From contig CANMBS010000031.1 of the NCBI GenBank assembly GCA_947496145.1, positions 1 to 64,000 of the forward strand: DNA of 64,000 bases, in the 5' to 3' direction. The notes below the pieces were generated by a model. That model searched no databases, was not told the origin of the DNA, and saw only the letters and a program-made list of their open reading frames with translations. A program made the position numbers and the translations under genes. Positions 1 through 10,872 of the stretch are shown here, piece after piece. Source of the stretch: an uncultured Pseudovibrio sp. (GTDB lineage Bacteria > Pseudomonadota > Alphaproteobacteria > Rhizobiales > Stappiaceae). Position 1 is the stretch's first letter; every line of letters starts with the position of its first letter.

Positions 1-926
1 TCCTTCACTCTCACAGCAACTGACAGCGATGGCGACACAACAACCGACAGCCACACGATCAGCATAACAGATGGGACCTTACCAAAACCACCACAGGACC
101 TGCCCGGAGAAACCGTCGATCTGATCCTCACCGTCAACGAAGCTGCCCTTGATACAACAAAGGATCAGGAAGATCTGGCCGCTGGAAACACAGAAGGATC
201 AAACCCCACAGGTACAGAAGAAACAGACATCTCCAGCACCCTTACCTTCACTGCTGGATCCGACGATCTCACCTTATTTGCTTTCGGCAATCCTGCGGGC
301 ATAACCATAACCAACGGCACTGCAACGCTGAATGTGAGCTGGACACTTGCAAACGGGCAGATCATCGGCTCTGTCAACGGCAGTCCAGCAATCATTCTGG
401 CCCTTGATGCCTCAAACATTCCCGCCGGACAGCAAGGCTCAGTCAAAGTCACCGCAACCCTGACTGATAACTTTCCCCATGATGCCAGCGGTAACCCCAT
501 CAAGATCAACGGCATTACAATAACCGCCTCAGACCATGACGGAGATACGGTCTCTGCCGATATTCAGGTCAACATCATCGACGATGCTCCCGTCATCGAC
601 ATCGCCGACACACCCGCCTCCATTCCCGAAGGCCAGACCCTGAACGGCAACTGGTCCCTCAATCCCGGTGCCGATGGCGTCACACACATCACCGTCTCAA
701 TCGCAGGTCAGCCAGACCAGACCATCGCCCTGAGCGAAAACATCTCTGCGACCTTCACCCTGCCCAAAGGCACTCTCACCGTTAATCCAGATGGGACCTA
801 CTCCTTCACCGCAGCAAACAATCTGGATAACCACAGCCTGCAACAGCAATCCTTCACTCTCACAGCAACTGACAGCGATGGCGACACAACAACCGACAGC
901 CACACGATCAGCATAACAGATGGGAC
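1..926 (+). repeat. Exact 77-bp direct repeat within adhesin gene (copies at 1-77 and 850-926)
   Basis: Bases 1-77 are identical to bases 850-926 (period 849 bp, exactly 283 codons), both in frame and encoding the end of one beta-sandwich unit (SFTLTATDSDGD onward). The first copy is cut by the window edge, so the identical stretch may be longer. Identity at silent sites points to recent duplication or gene conversion between repeat units. Confidence 0.9.
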
Positions 927-2208
927 AGGCCCAATTGGGGGCGATATCATCGCATTAAACCTTGATGAGAGTGCGTTGAATGGAAACCCGGCCACGGGAG
1001 ACGCCGCAGGTTCAAACCCGGCAAGCTCTGCGGAGACACAAGGAGACATGCTGAAGTTCACTGCTGGTTCTGATGAAATTGTCGGTTTCACAATTGGCGA
1101 TACCTCCTCAATCACCGTAAAAGACGACAGCGGTACTGTTGTCACTTCCATTAGCTGGGCATTGTCCGCTGATAAGCAAATACTAACTGGTTTTATCGCA
1201 GGTCAGGCCGTCATCCAGCTCAAATTAACCGGAACGAGTATCGCAGCTGGTCAATCCGGAACTGTGCAAGTCAACGCAACGCTACTGTCAGAGTTTCCTC
1301 ATGTCACCAATGGAACCAGTGATTTTACGATTCTGGGCGTTCCCATAGTTGCAACAGACAAGGATGGAACCACGGCACTTGGTTTCACCAACATCTCCAT
1401 CAAAGACGATAATCCCGATATCGATATTGCAGATACGCAAAACATTGTTACCGAGGGTGAGACCATATCTGACAGTTTTTCGCTCAGCTCCGGTGCAGAT
1501 GGTTACACCAGAGTTACTGTTTACACAGATGTAAACGATCAACATGAAGTCAACCTCGCGCCCAACACTCAAACAACACTTTATACCAAGCAAGGCCAGC
1601 TCACGTTGAACTCCGATGGAACCTGGGAGTTTACAGCAGCCACAGGATTAGATTTCCCCCAATTACAAACTCTACAGTTTTTCATTTCAGTTGAGGACGG
1701 TGATGGCGATAAAGACACCGATAGTCACTTAATATCCATCAAACAAGCAGCAGTTCCGATTTTGGGGACGAGCGGGAATGATGTACTCACAGGCTCACAG
1801 ACCAGCGAACTTATCAAAGGACTGGATGGCAATGATACAATCAAGGGCATGGAAGGACGAGATAAGATAGCTGGCATGGGCGGAGAAGATACATTGGAAG
1901 GCGGTGCAGACAGCGACACCTTTGTCCTCGACCTTTCAAATCTTACGATACCAGATCTTATCACCGACTATGATTCATCAGGTTCAGATGCAGACAAACT
2001 GGATGTAACCCAACTCATCGGATCCGAGCAGATCACTCAACAAAATGTAGGGGATTACTTCCAGCTTTCTGGTGGTATCCTGAGCTTTGATCAGGACGGT
2101 GCAGGCACAAACCACAGTATGGTGCAGGTCATGAAGTTTTCCTCTCCTCCAGCGCAGGTTGAATTGGTCATAGACGAAACTCAAGCCCCACTGGTCGTCA
2201 CGGCATAA
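1..2208 (+). CDS. Type I secreted RTX/T1SS-143 repeat adhesin, 3' part
   Basis: This is the C-terminal 735 residues of a large surface or secreted protein. The frame is open to base 1, so the N-terminus is outside the window. It consists of beta-sandwich repeats of the T1SS-143/VCBS-like type: two similar units about 283 residues apart, each opening near FTAGSD and closing with an acidic TDSDGD or EDGDGD loop that could bind calcium. Residues about 589-640 carry RTX-like glycine/aspartate repeats (GTSGNDVL, GLDGND, GGADSDTF). A non-cleaved C-terminal segment follows, as in substrates of type I ABC exporters. I see no cysteine, which is usual for this class. No exporter gene is visible here. 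A 77-base segment is exactly duplicated inside the gene. Family assignment is firm; the ligand or surface it binds is unknown. Confidence 0.85.
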   Translation, partial: SFTLTATDSDGDTTTDSHTISITDGTLPKPPQDLPGETVDLILTVNEAALDTTKDQEDLAAGNTEGSNPTGTEETDISSTLTFTAGSDDLTLFAFGNPAGITITNGTATLNVSWTLANGQIIGSVNGSPAIILALDASNIPAGQQGSVKVTATLTDNFPHDASGNPIKINGITITASDHDGDTVSADIQVNIIDDAPVIDIADTPASIPEGQTLNGNWSLNPGADGVTHITVSIAGQPDQTIALSENISATFTLPKGTLTVNPDGTYSFTAANNLDNHSLQQQSFTLTATDSDGDTTTDSHTISITDGTGPIGGDIIALNLDESALNGNPATGDAAGSNPASSAETQGDMLKFTAGSDEIVGFTIGDTSSITVKDDSGTVVTSISWALSADKQILTGFIAGQAVIQLKLTGTSIAAGQSGTVQVNATLLSEFPHVTNGTSDFTILGVPIVATDKDGTTALGFTNISIKDDNPDIDIADTQNIVTEGETISDSFSLSSGADGYTRVTVYTDVNDQHEVNLAPNTQTTLYTKQGQLTLNSDGTWEFTAATGLDFPQLQTLQFFISVEDGDGDKDTDSHLISIKQAAVPILGTSGNDVLTGSQTSELIKGLDGNDTIKGMEGRDKIAGMGGEDTLEGGADSDTFVLDLSNLTIPDLITDYDSSGSDADKLDVTQLIGSEQITQQNVGDYFQLSGGILSFDQDGAGTNHSMVQVMKFSSPPAQVELVIDETQAPLVVTA

Positions 2209-2228
2209 ATGTATTCCATGCCATAAAG

Positions 2229-2260
2229 AAAACCCCGAAAGCAGAACTTTCGGGGTTTAA
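2229..2260. terminator. Bidirectional intrinsic terminator between adhesin and VOC gene
   Basis: An 11-bp perfect stem (AACCCCGAAAG at 2231-2241 with CTTTCGGGGTT at 2247-2257) has a 5-nt loop. A-rich sequence lies on the left and TTT at the right. It sits between two convergent genes and can serve both. Confidence 0.85.
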
Positions 2261-2266
2261 AATCAC

Positions 2267-3121
2267 TTACTGGCAGATAACTGCAACACCAGCCATTTTA
2301 TCTGGCTCTATCACCCAGAAATCGGCTCGTTTGACCCCGCCCAATGACTGGGCAAACTTACCAAATTGCTCCAGATCGCAGGCAGAAAATGCCAGAGCCG
2401 CGATCTTTAGGCCTTCACATCCAGTTGGAGCGGGAATGCCATAAAGGCTCTCATAAGCACTTGGCGAAAGAACCTTAACGAGACCACGAGTAGTTTCTAT
2501 CTCAACACCCAAACTGGAAAGGCGGGCAGTACGCTCGCCAATAAACGCCTTCAGGAACTCATGGTGATCCGCAGGGTCATCTGCAACAAAAATCACCTCT
2601 GCTAAGTCAGTTACAGAGTTAGGATGGCTTTGATACTCCGCTTTCCAGAAATTTTCTGGAAACTTATTATGGCAGGTGAAAAAGGCAACATCTTTGCTAA
2701 GCAGATCTGTAGTAAACGTCAGATCAAAAGCAACCTGACGCTCTTCACCTTCAGGGGAAACTGCAACCCTTTCAAAGGAAAACGGCGCATACTCCATAAG
2801 ACCAGCAGCATTAAGCACCTCGCGATCCTGCTTAGCGTCTGCGCTGTCCAGCACAAACATAGAGCCGCCTTCTCCCTTTTTAAGGAAGTCACGGTTAAAC
2901 GCACCAAAGGAAAACACGCCTTCACTTGCTTCTGTAGGCTCTGCCCCTTCACCAATCGTCAGGACTTCCAGAAAAGAACCGTTTAGTTGAACCAGACGAT
3001 TTTCTGTACCCCACGAATGACGTGCAGTCGGTGTCACCACAAAACCAAGCCGTTCCCAAAGCCCTGCTGCATCCTGCAAAGAGTTTACAGCAAGTACAAC
3101 GTGATCAATTCCTTTAGTCAA
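2267..3121 (-). CDS. VOC-superfamily (glyoxalase-like domain) protein
   Basis: This is a 284-residue cytoplasmic protein of the vicinal-oxygen-chelate fold, resembling the glyoxalase-like domain proteins. It opens with GIDHVVLAVNSL, a typical first VOC strand with a metal-ligand His, followed by WERLGFVVTPT and FLEVL. A second beta-alpha-beta half starts around DLAEVIFVADDP. I chose the TTG start at 3121 because it directly precedes the conserved first strand and is preceded by a G7 run. The longer ATG frame reaching 3211 would overlap pyrG and add a non-family hydrophobic N-terminus. It lies 25 nt downstream of pyrG and may be cotranscribed. Substrate is unknown; many relatives are dioxygenases or lyases of uncharacterised role. 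Confidence 0.75.
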   Translation of the reverse strand: MTKGIDHVVLAVNSLQDAAGLWERLGFVVTPTARHSWGTENRLVQLNGSFLEVLTIGEGAEPTEASEGVFSFGAFNRDFLKKGEGGSMFVLDSADAKQDREVLNAAGLMEYAPFSFERVAVSPEGEERQVAFDLTFTTDLLSKDVAFFTCHNKFPENFWKAEYQSHPNSVTDLAEVIFVADDPADHHEFLKAFIGERTARLSSLGVEIETTRGLVKVLSPSAYESLYGIPAPTGCEGLKIAALAFSACDLEQFGKFAQSLGGVKRADFWVIEPDKMAGVAVICQ

Positions 3122-3146
3122 TACGTGTCCCCCCCAAAACAGCAGG

Positions 3147-4954
<1,808 letters not shown>

Positions 4955-5320
4955 TTACTGTGCAGGTGGAACCTGCGGGCCAGTTGGCTGACTTTGCTGC
5001 TGAAGCTGATCAAGAAGACCATTGCCCCCACCCTGCTCAGTTTCCTCTGTCGCAGAACCAGTAGGCACCTGATCTAGCAAAGAACCAGGGCGCTCGTCGT
5101 AACGTGCCAGCAGAGAAAGTGCCAGAGAAGTCGCAAAGAAGCAGATAGCAAGTATAGCAGTGCCGCGTGTCAGCACATTTGCTGTACCGCGGCTGCTCAT
5201 CACGCCGCCGCCGCCACCGCCGCCAATACCCAATGCGCCGCCTTCAGAGCGCTGCAGCAAAACCATCGCCACAAGCGCAACCACGACCATCAGGTGGATA
5301 ACAATCAGAACGGTTTCCAT
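4955..5320 (-). CDS. secG: Preprotein translocase subunit SecG
   Basis: SecG is an auxiliary inner-membrane subunit of the SecYEG channel that assists SecA-driven export. The 121-residue product has two hydrophobic helices (about residues 4-22 and 55-72) separated by the conserved LLQRSEGGALG segment and a glycine run of seven. The C-terminal tail is long, glutamine- and proline-rich and cytoplasmic, as often in alphaproteobacteria. It lies between tpiA and pyrG, its normal neighbours. Confidence 0.95.
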   Translation of the reverse strand: METVLIVIHLMVVVALVAMVLLQRSEGGALGIGGGGGGGVMSSRGTANVLTRGTAILAICFFATSLALSLLARYDERPGSLLDQVPTGSATEETEQGGGNGLLDQLQQQSQPTGPQVPPAQ

Positions 5321-5368
5321 AGGTATCCGTAGGTTTAATGAATTCGTTAGTCGGCCTTCTAACCGATA

Positions 5369-5401
5369 TTGCTTCGCCTTTCTACCCTAAAGGCGAAGCA
5401 A
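5369..5401. terminator. Perfect 13-bp hairpin between tpiA and secG
   Basis: TTGCTTCGCCTTT (5369-5381) pairs perfectly with AAAGGCGAAGCAA (5389-5401) around a 7-nt loop. There is no T-tract on the minus strand, so it may be a processing or mRNA-stability element, or a weak terminator after tpiA rather than a strong intrinsic one. Confidence 0.55.
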
Positions 5402-5442
5402 ATTGGTGGACTGCTGCTATTATTCTTAAAGCCCGGCTAAAT

Positions 5443-6192
5443 TCAGCCGCGATAAGCCTCGGCAATTCCAAGGAAATCTGTAGCTTTCAGGCTCGCACCA
5501 CCAACCAGAGCACCATCAACATTTTCTACCGCTAGCAACTCTTTTGCGTTACCAGGCTTAACAGAGCCACCATAAAGTACACGCATTTTGCCGCCAATTT
5601 CAGCACCGAACTGTTTGATAAGCGTCGCGCGGATAGAAGCATGCACTTCGGCCACATCTTCTGGTGTTGGCGTCAGACCAGTACCAATCGCCCAGACTGG
5701 CTCATATGCAATCACGGTATTTTCAGCAGCCGCTACAGACGGAACTGACCCCAGAACCTGTTTAGTCACCACGTCAAGCGTGGTACCAGCACGGCGCTCG
5801 CTCTCAACTTCTCCAACACATACGATAGCAACCAGACCTGCACGATAAGCTGCCTCAGCTTTTGCACAGACATCAGCGTCGGATTCGCCATGATCTTCAC
5901 GGCGCTCTGAATGACCAACGATGACATACTTAGCACCAGCATCTGCAATCATCTCAGCAGAAATATCGCCAGTGTGTGCCCCTTTTTCATTAGCGTGGCA
6001 GTTCTGTGCACCAATTGCGATTTTATCTTGCGCCGCCAACTGAGAGACCAGCAGAGCCGGCGGACAAATCAAAAGTTCTACTTTCTCGGCAAGTGCTGCA
6101 TCGTAGCCCGCACCCATTGCTTCCAGCTCAGCTGCAGAAGCTTTAGTGCCATTCATTTTCCAGTTACCAGCAACAAGTGGCCGATTTGTCAT
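5443..6192 (-). CDS. tpiA: Triosephosphate isomerase
   Basis: Triosephosphate isomerase interconverts dihydroxyacetone phosphate and glyceraldehyde 3-phosphate in glycolysis and gluconeogenesis. The 249-residue TIM barrel has all catalytic elements: Lys12 in AGNWKMNG, His94 in IVGHSERR, Glu164 in [12 protein letters not shown] (followed by loop 6) and the phosphate-binding LYGGSV. It is divergent from ppiD, with the 248-bp region 6193-6440 holding promoters for both. Confidence 0.97.
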   Translation of the reverse strand: MTNRPLVAGNWKMNGTKASAAELEAMGAGYDAALAEKVELLICPPALLVSQLAAQDKIAIGAQNCHANEKGAHTGDISAEMIADAGAKYVIVGHSERREDHGESDADVCAKAEAAYRAGLVAIVCVGEVESERRAGTTLDVVTKQVLGSVPSVAAAENTVIAYEPVWAIGTGLTPTPEDVAEVHASIRATLIKQFGAEIGGKMRVLYGGSVKPGNAKELLAVENVDGALVGGASLKATDFLGIAEAYRG

Positions 6193-6342
6193 GTGATCAG
6201 TTCCCCAAATATGAACTTGAATTTCCTATGCAGAATGTGTGCTTACTAGCAGGAAAAAACTTTAAGTCCCAGAGGCAAATCCCGCCAGTGCGATGAACTC
6301 CTTATTAGAACGTGAATCTCACAGGCTTTGTGCGGTCTAAAC

Positions 6343-6371
6343 TTGCCCCAAAGCAAAAGGAACACTATGAT
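6343..6371 (+). promoter_or_regulatory. Predicted sigma-70 promoter of ppiD
   Basis: TTGCCC (6343-6348), a 17-bp spacer and TATGAT (6366-6371) fit a sigma-70 promoter about 70 bp before the ppiD start in the divergent tpiA/ppiD region. This is prediction by eye only. Confidence 0.5.
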
Positions 6372-6440
6372 CCGGCGGCCTTGCATGTGTGCGCGGAGCT
6401 AAGTTAAGTCCGCGCCGTCAACAAGAGAACGGATATAATT

Positions 6441-8327
6441 ATGCTCGACGCGCTGCGTAATAGCGTAGGCTCCTGGTTCGCGAAGCTTCTGATTGGCCTT
6501 TTGGTACTCAGCTTTGCAGTTTGGGGAATCGCTGACGTCTTTACTGGAATCGGCTCCACCTCAGTTGCCTCAGTTGGTGACAAAGAAATTTCAGCTCAGG
6601 ATTTCCAAAGAGCGTACTCACGACAACTTGATCAGCTGTCCCGTCGTATTGGTCAGCCCATCACCCAGGAACAAGCCGCTGCCTTTGGCGTGCCTGCGCA
6701 AGTTCTGGGTAATCTGCTTGCCGAAGCTGCGCTTGATAACGAAGCATCAAAGCTGCGCATCGGCGTCTCCGACGAAGCCATCATTAAAACCATTCAGGAA
6801 ACACCTGCATTTCAGGGTGTGAATGGGTATGATCGCAATCGCTTAGGGCAGGTGCTTTACAATTTGGGCATGAGCGAAGACGAGTTCGTCATGCAGCAGC
6901 AGCTTGTCGCGGAACGTCAGCAGCTCGCAGAAGCGATTATTGGTGGAATGAAAGTTCCAGAAGCAATGCTTCAGGCTTTTGACAAATACGAGATGGAAGA
7001 ACGCACAGTTGAATACTTGGTGCTGCCTGAAAGCTCGCTAGCCAACATCCCTGCGCCGACCAATGAAGAGTTGAATGCATATTTTGAAGAAAGCAAAGCA
7101 AACTACAGAGCACCTGAATATCGCTCTGTAACACTCATTGAGCTGACTGCTGATAAGATCGCAAAGCCTGAGAACGTAACTGACGCTGAGATTGCTCAGG
7201 AATACGAACGCACCAAGAGCCACTACCAGTCTCAGGAACAGCGCCGCATATACCAGATCTCTTTCCCGTCGGCTGAAGAAGCAAAGACAACAGCAGCCGA
7301 ACTGGAAGCTGGCAAGACGTTTGAAGAGCTGATGACAGAACGTAACCTGTCTGAATCTGACGTCGATCTTGGCCTTATGAACAAGGCAGGCTTCCTAGAC
7401 TCCATAATTCAGGCGGCAGCATTTTCATTGAATGAAGGCGAAGCAAGCGGAGCAATTGAAGGTCAGTTCACAAACGCGATTCTGCTTGCAAAAGAAATCA
7501 GAGCGGCAGCAGTTCAGCCACTGGAAGAAGTTAAAGACCAGCTTCGCGATGTGGTTGCTCTGGCAAACGCAGCAGATGAAGTTGAAGACCTGTTTAACGA
7601 GATAGAAGACGCGCGCGCTGGCGGCAGCACCTTCAGCGAGATTGCGGAACGCTTTGACCTTGATCTGGTTAAAACGCCAACCTTTGATGCGAGTGGAAGA
7701 AACAAAGCGGGCGAAACGGTTAAACTTCCAGAAGCAAATGCGCTCACATCAGCTGCATTTGCAACAGATGTTGGCGTCGAAAATGATCCTCTGGAAATTG
7801 GTCGCACAGGTCATCTGTGGTACGAGGTAGCAGAAGTTGTCCCATCACGTGATCGCGAACTTTCAGAAGTGAAAGACGCAGTTACAGCTGACTGGACAGC
7901 AAAACGCACCGCAGAACTGCTGGATGAAAAAGCCGAAGTATTGATCGCAGATGTGAAGGCTGGAAAGCCCCTTTCTGAAGTAGCAACTGCTGACGGCCTG
8001 ATCACAGCAACCTCTGCTCCCTTTACACGAAATGGCGGTATACCTGAGCTTTCAGGTTCAGCAATCACAGCAGCGTTTTCAGGGCCGGTTGGCATCGCAG
8101 CACAAGTTCCTGGCAACAACAATGACCGAATTCTCCTTGTGCTCACAAACGCAACCACGCCTGCTTTCATGGATGAATCCGAAAACGTCCAGCGTGCAAG
8201 AACTCAACTGAGCGGGGCATTGGAAAGCTCCTTGCTCAATCAGTTCATCTCGCAACTGGAACAGACTGAAGGCGTCAGAATTAACCAGAGAGTTTTCAGT
8301 CAGTTGACGGGACAGGATCGTCGATAG
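6441..8327 (+). CDS. ppiD: PpiD-type periplasmic peptidyl-prolyl isomerase/chaperone (SurA_N)
   Basis: This is a membrane-anchored periplasmic folding factor near the Sec translocon. The 628-residue protein starts with MLDALRNSVGSWFAK, then one transmembrane helix (about 12-32), a SurA-like N-terminal chaperone region (about 36-230) and a degenerate parvulin-type region (about 235-370), then a second helical part rich in Glu and Ala. This is the usual PpiD plan and length. A terminator follows at once, so it is probably monocistronic. In many relatives it heads the trp cluster. How active the isomerase domain is cannot be told here. Confidence 0.88.
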   Translation: MLDALRNSVGSWFAKLLIGLLVLSFAVWGIADVFTGIGSTSVASVGDKEISAQDFQRAYSRQLDQLSRRIGQPITQEQAAAFGVPAQVLGNLLAEAALDNEASKLRIGVSDEAIIKTIQETPAFQGVNGYDRNRLGQVLYNLGMSEDEFVMQQQLVAERQQLAEAIIGGMKVPEAMLQAFDKYEMEERTVEYLVLPESSLANIPAPTNEELNAYFEESKANYRAPEYRSVTLIELTADKIAKPENVTDAEIAQEYERTKSHYQSQEQRRIYQISFPSAEEAKTTAAELEAGKTFEELMTERNLSESDVDLGLMNKAGFLDSIIQAAAFSLNEGEASGAIEGQFTNAILLAKEIRAAAVQPLEEVKDQLRDVVALANAADEVEDLFNEIEDARAGGSTFSEIAERFDLDLVKTPTFDASGRNKAGETVKLPEANALTSAAFATDVGVENDPLEIGRTGHLWYEVAEVVPSRDRELSEVKDAVTADWTAKRTAELLDEKAEVLIADVKAGKPLSEVATADGLITATSAPFTRNGGIPELSGSAITAAFSGPVGIAAQVPGNNNDRILLVLTNATTPAFMDESENVQRARTQLSGALESSLLNQFISQLEQTEGVRINQRVFSQLTGQDRR

Positions 8328-8346
8328 ACAAGTCCTTGTCGAAAAC

Positions 8347-8380
8347 AAGCCCGCTACACTTTTAAGTGTGGCGGGCTTTT
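8347..8380 (+). terminator. Intrinsic terminator after ppiD
   Basis: A 13-bp stem with one G-U pair (AAGCCCGCTACAC with GTGTGGCGGGCTT) around a 6-nt A/T loop ends in a T4 run. It lies 20 bp after the ppiD stop and before trpD. Confidence 0.88.
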
Positions 8381-8470
8381 ATTTATCTCCTAGACAGCAC
8401 TCCTAAAGCTATCTAATAGTTAGCCTTTGTGTGCATTAAGGAATTACCTGAGAAATTAAAGGGGTTCACC

Positions 8471-9508
8471 GTGAGCAATTTGAAACGTTTCATTGGAATA
8501 GCCGCTGACGGAAACCCACTGGGTCGACTCCAGGCCCTAGAGGCTTTTGAGATCATCATGTCAGGTGCTGCAACGCCTGCTCAGATCGGCGGCTTCCTCA
8601 TGGCTTTGCGCCTGAGAGGAGAAACCATCGATGAGATCTCCGCGGCAGTTGAAACAATGCGGAACAAGATGATCCCGGTAAAGGCTCCCGACGAGGCAAT
8701 CGACATTGTTGGAACTGGGGGCGACGCCTCTGGCTCCTACAACATCTCAACGTGCACAGCCATCGTTGTAGCTGGCTGTGATGTGACCGTGGCAAAGCAT
8801 GGCAACAGATCACTTTCCTCAAAGTCGGGTTCTGCAGAGGCACTTGCCGAACTTGGCATCAATCTAGACCTTAACGCAGAAGGCATCAGCCATTGCATCC
8901 ACGAGGCAGGCATTGGCTTTATGTTTGCACCCAACCACCACAAAGCAATGCGCCATGTGGGCCCTGCTCGCATAGAACTTGGTACCAGAACCATATTCAA
9001 CCTGCTTGGGCCTCTTACCAACCCGGCAGGCACCAAGCGGCAGATGACAGGTGTCTTCGCTCAAAAATGGGTGGAGCCTCTCGCCAATGTCCTGAAAGAA
9101 CTAGGCTCCCAAAAGGCATGGATCGTCAACGGCTCTGACGGCATGGACGAAATTACCACCATAGGCACCACGTATGTGGCAGAGCTGAAAAATAACAATA
9201 TCAGCACCTTTACAATCTCACCCGAGGATGCCGGCCTGCCGCTGGCCAAAGCCGAGGACCTGAAAGGCGGGGCCCCTAAAGAAAACGCCCATGCCTTGCG
9301 CGAGGTTTTACAAGGCGCGAAAAATGCATATCGGGACATAGTTTTGCTTAACTCCGCCGCCTCGCTGATTGTCGCCGATAAGGTTGTCACACTTACAGAT
9401 GGTGTGCAGATGGCAGCACAGGCAATCGATACAGGCGCGGCTCTTTCCAGACTGGATAAACTCGTTGAAGCCTCTGACGCGGCGACAGCTGCCAATATGA
9501 AACTCTAG
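8471..9508 (+). CDS. trpD: Anthranilate phosphoribosyltransferase
   Basis: TrpD joins anthranilate and PRPP in tryptophan synthesis. The 345-residue protein has the PRPP loop [11 protein letters not shown] at about 81-91, [15 protein letters not shown] and [11 protein letters not shown] chose the GTG start at 8471: AAAGGGG lies 6 nt ahead and the family N-terminus begins here. The upstream in-frame start at 8429 would add 14 unrelated residues. It is followed by trpC after 13 nt. No trpE or trpG lies upstream, so these are elsewhere, and I see no tryptophan-codon leader peptide. Confidence 0.96.
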   Translation: MSNLKRFIGIAADGNPLGRLQALEAFEIIMSGAATPAQIGGFLMALRLRGETIDEISAAVETMRNKMIPVKAPDEAIDIVGTGGDASGSYNISTCTAIVVAGCDVTVAKHGNRSLSSKSGSAEALAELGINLDLNAEGISHCIHEAGIGFMFAPNHHKAMRHVGPARIELGTRTIFNLLGPLTNPAGTKRQMTGVFAQKWVEPLANVLKELGSQKAWIVNGSDGMDEITTIGTTYVAELKNNNISTFTISPEDAGLPLAKAEDLKGGAPKENAHALREVLQGAKNAYRDIVLLNSAASLIVADKVVTLTDGVQMAAQAIDTGAALSRLDKLVEASDAATAANMKL

Positions 9509-9521
9509 GATCAAAGTCCCC

Positions 9522-10313
9522 ATGTCAGATATTTTAAAAAAAATCGAAGCCTACAAACGCGAAGAGATCAACGCTGCAAAAGCAAAAAACTCATTAGCTA
9601 ATCTGGACCAGGCAATCAAAGCAGCCTCCACTCCCCGCGGTTTTGCAGATGCTTTAAAGCAAAAACACGCAAACGGGGACTATGCGCTCATTGCTGAAGT
9701 CAAGAAAGCAAGCCCGTCCAAAGGGTTAATTCGAGAAGACTTCAACCCGCCATTCCTTGCAAAAGCTTACGAAAACGGGGGCGCAGCTTGCCTGTCAGTC
9801 CTCACCGACACTCCTTCTTTTCAAGGCAAGCCAGAATACCTGATTGCGGCTAGAGATGCCGTGAACCTTCCAGTCTTGCGCAAGGACTTCCTCTATGACA
9901 CCTATCAGGTACATGAAGCTCGAGCCTGGGATGCAGACTGCATATTGATCATCATGGCAGCCATTGATGATGTGCTGGCCAAAGAGCTTGAGGATACTGC
10001 TCAGGAACTGGGAATGGACGCCCTGATCGAAGTGCATAACGAAGCAGAGCTTGAGCGGGCGCTTCAGCTTTCTTCGCCTCTTATTGGCATAAACAACCGC
10101 AACCTTAAGACCTTTGAAACCTCTCTGGAAACCAGTGAGCGCCTTGCCCCGCTCATTCCATCAGACCGGATCATTGTCGGAGAGAGCGGCCTGTTCACAT
10201 CTAGCGATCTCGCCAGAATGGAGAGCGCTGGTATTTCCACGTTCTTGATTGGCGAAAGCCTGATGCGGCAAGACGATGTAGAAAACGCAACAAAAACATT
10301 ACTCAAGCGCTAA
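9522..10313 (+). CDS. trpC: Indole-3-glycerol phosphate synthase
   Basis: TrpC closes the indole ring of carboxyphenylaminodeoxyribulose phosphate in tryptophan synthesis. The 263-residue TIM barrel has the conserved [12 protein letters not shown] (catalytic Lys), [20 protein letters not shown] and VGESGLF motifs. It is monofunctional, not fused to TrpF. It sits 13 nt after trpD and 55 nt before moaC, so trpD-trpC-moaC-moeA are likely one operon. Confidence 0.97.
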   Translation: MSDILKKIEAYKREEINAAKAKNSLANLDQAIKAASTPRGFADALKQKHANGDYALIAEVKKASPSKGLIREDFNPPFLAKAYENGGAACLSVLTDTPSFQGKPEYLIAARDAVNLPVLRKDFLYDTYQVHEARAWDADCILIIMAAIDDVLAKELEDTAQELGMDALIEVHNEAELERALQLSSPLIGINNRNLKTFETSLETSERLAPLIPSDRIIVGESGLFTSSDLARMESAGISTFLIGESLMRQDDVENATKTLLKR

Positions 10314-10368
10314 CATCAGGTAATCGCGCAGCGGTGCAAATCCTTACTCTTATGTGCAAAGGCAAGAC

Positions 10369-10872
10369 ATGTCAGAACTTTCTCCAAAACTCACTCACAT
10401 AGACGACAGCGGTGCCGCCCATATGGTCGACATCTCGGAGAAAGCTGTTACATCGCGCATCGCCCGCGCGGGTGGTCAGATCAAAATGCAAACCGAAACG
10501 CTGGAGATGATCCTTTCAGGCAATGCTAAGAAAGGCGACGTGCTGGCGACCGCTCGTATTGCAGGTATCATGGCTGCAAAAAGAACGCATGAGCTGATCC
10601 CGCTATGCCATCCGCTTGCTCTTTCTAAGGTTACTGTGGATTTTACGCCCAATCCTGAGCTTCCCGGTATCGAAATTGAGGTTTTTGCTAAGGTTTCCGG
10701 GCAGACCGGTATTGAAATGGAAGCTCTGACCGCTGCATCTGTTGCCTGTCTGACAATCTATGACATGGCGAAAGCCGTTGATCGCTCAATGGAAATTGGC
10801 GAGATTCGCCTGCTTGAAAAAAAGGGCGGCAAGTCTGGTCACTATCTTCATGAGGAGGATAACTCCAAATGA
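10369..10872 (+). CDS. moaC: Cyclic pyranopterin monophosphate synthase
   Basis: MoaC forms cyclic pyranopterin monophosphate in molybdenum-cofactor synthesis. The 167-residue product has [13 protein letters not shown] with the active-site His and [16 protein letters not shown] set the start at ATG 10369, with AAAGG 6 nt before it; the upstream in-frame GTG at 10354 lacks a ribosome site. The stop overlaps the moeA start by 4 nt (ATGA), indicating translational coupling. Confidence 0.96.
   Translation: MSELSPKLTHIDDSGAAHMVDISEKAVTSRIARAGGQIKMQTETLEMILSGNAKKGDVLATARIAGIMAAKRTHELIPLCHPLALSKVTVDFTPNPELPGIEIEVFAKVSGQTGIEMEALTAASVACLTIYDMAKAVDRSMEIGEIRLLEKKGGKSGHYLHEEDNSK

Noticed and set aside
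8381-8470. Possible trp leader peptide and attenuator before trpD
   Set aside because: No run of Trp codons and no competing stems are present; the hairpin at 8347-8380 belongs to ppiD.
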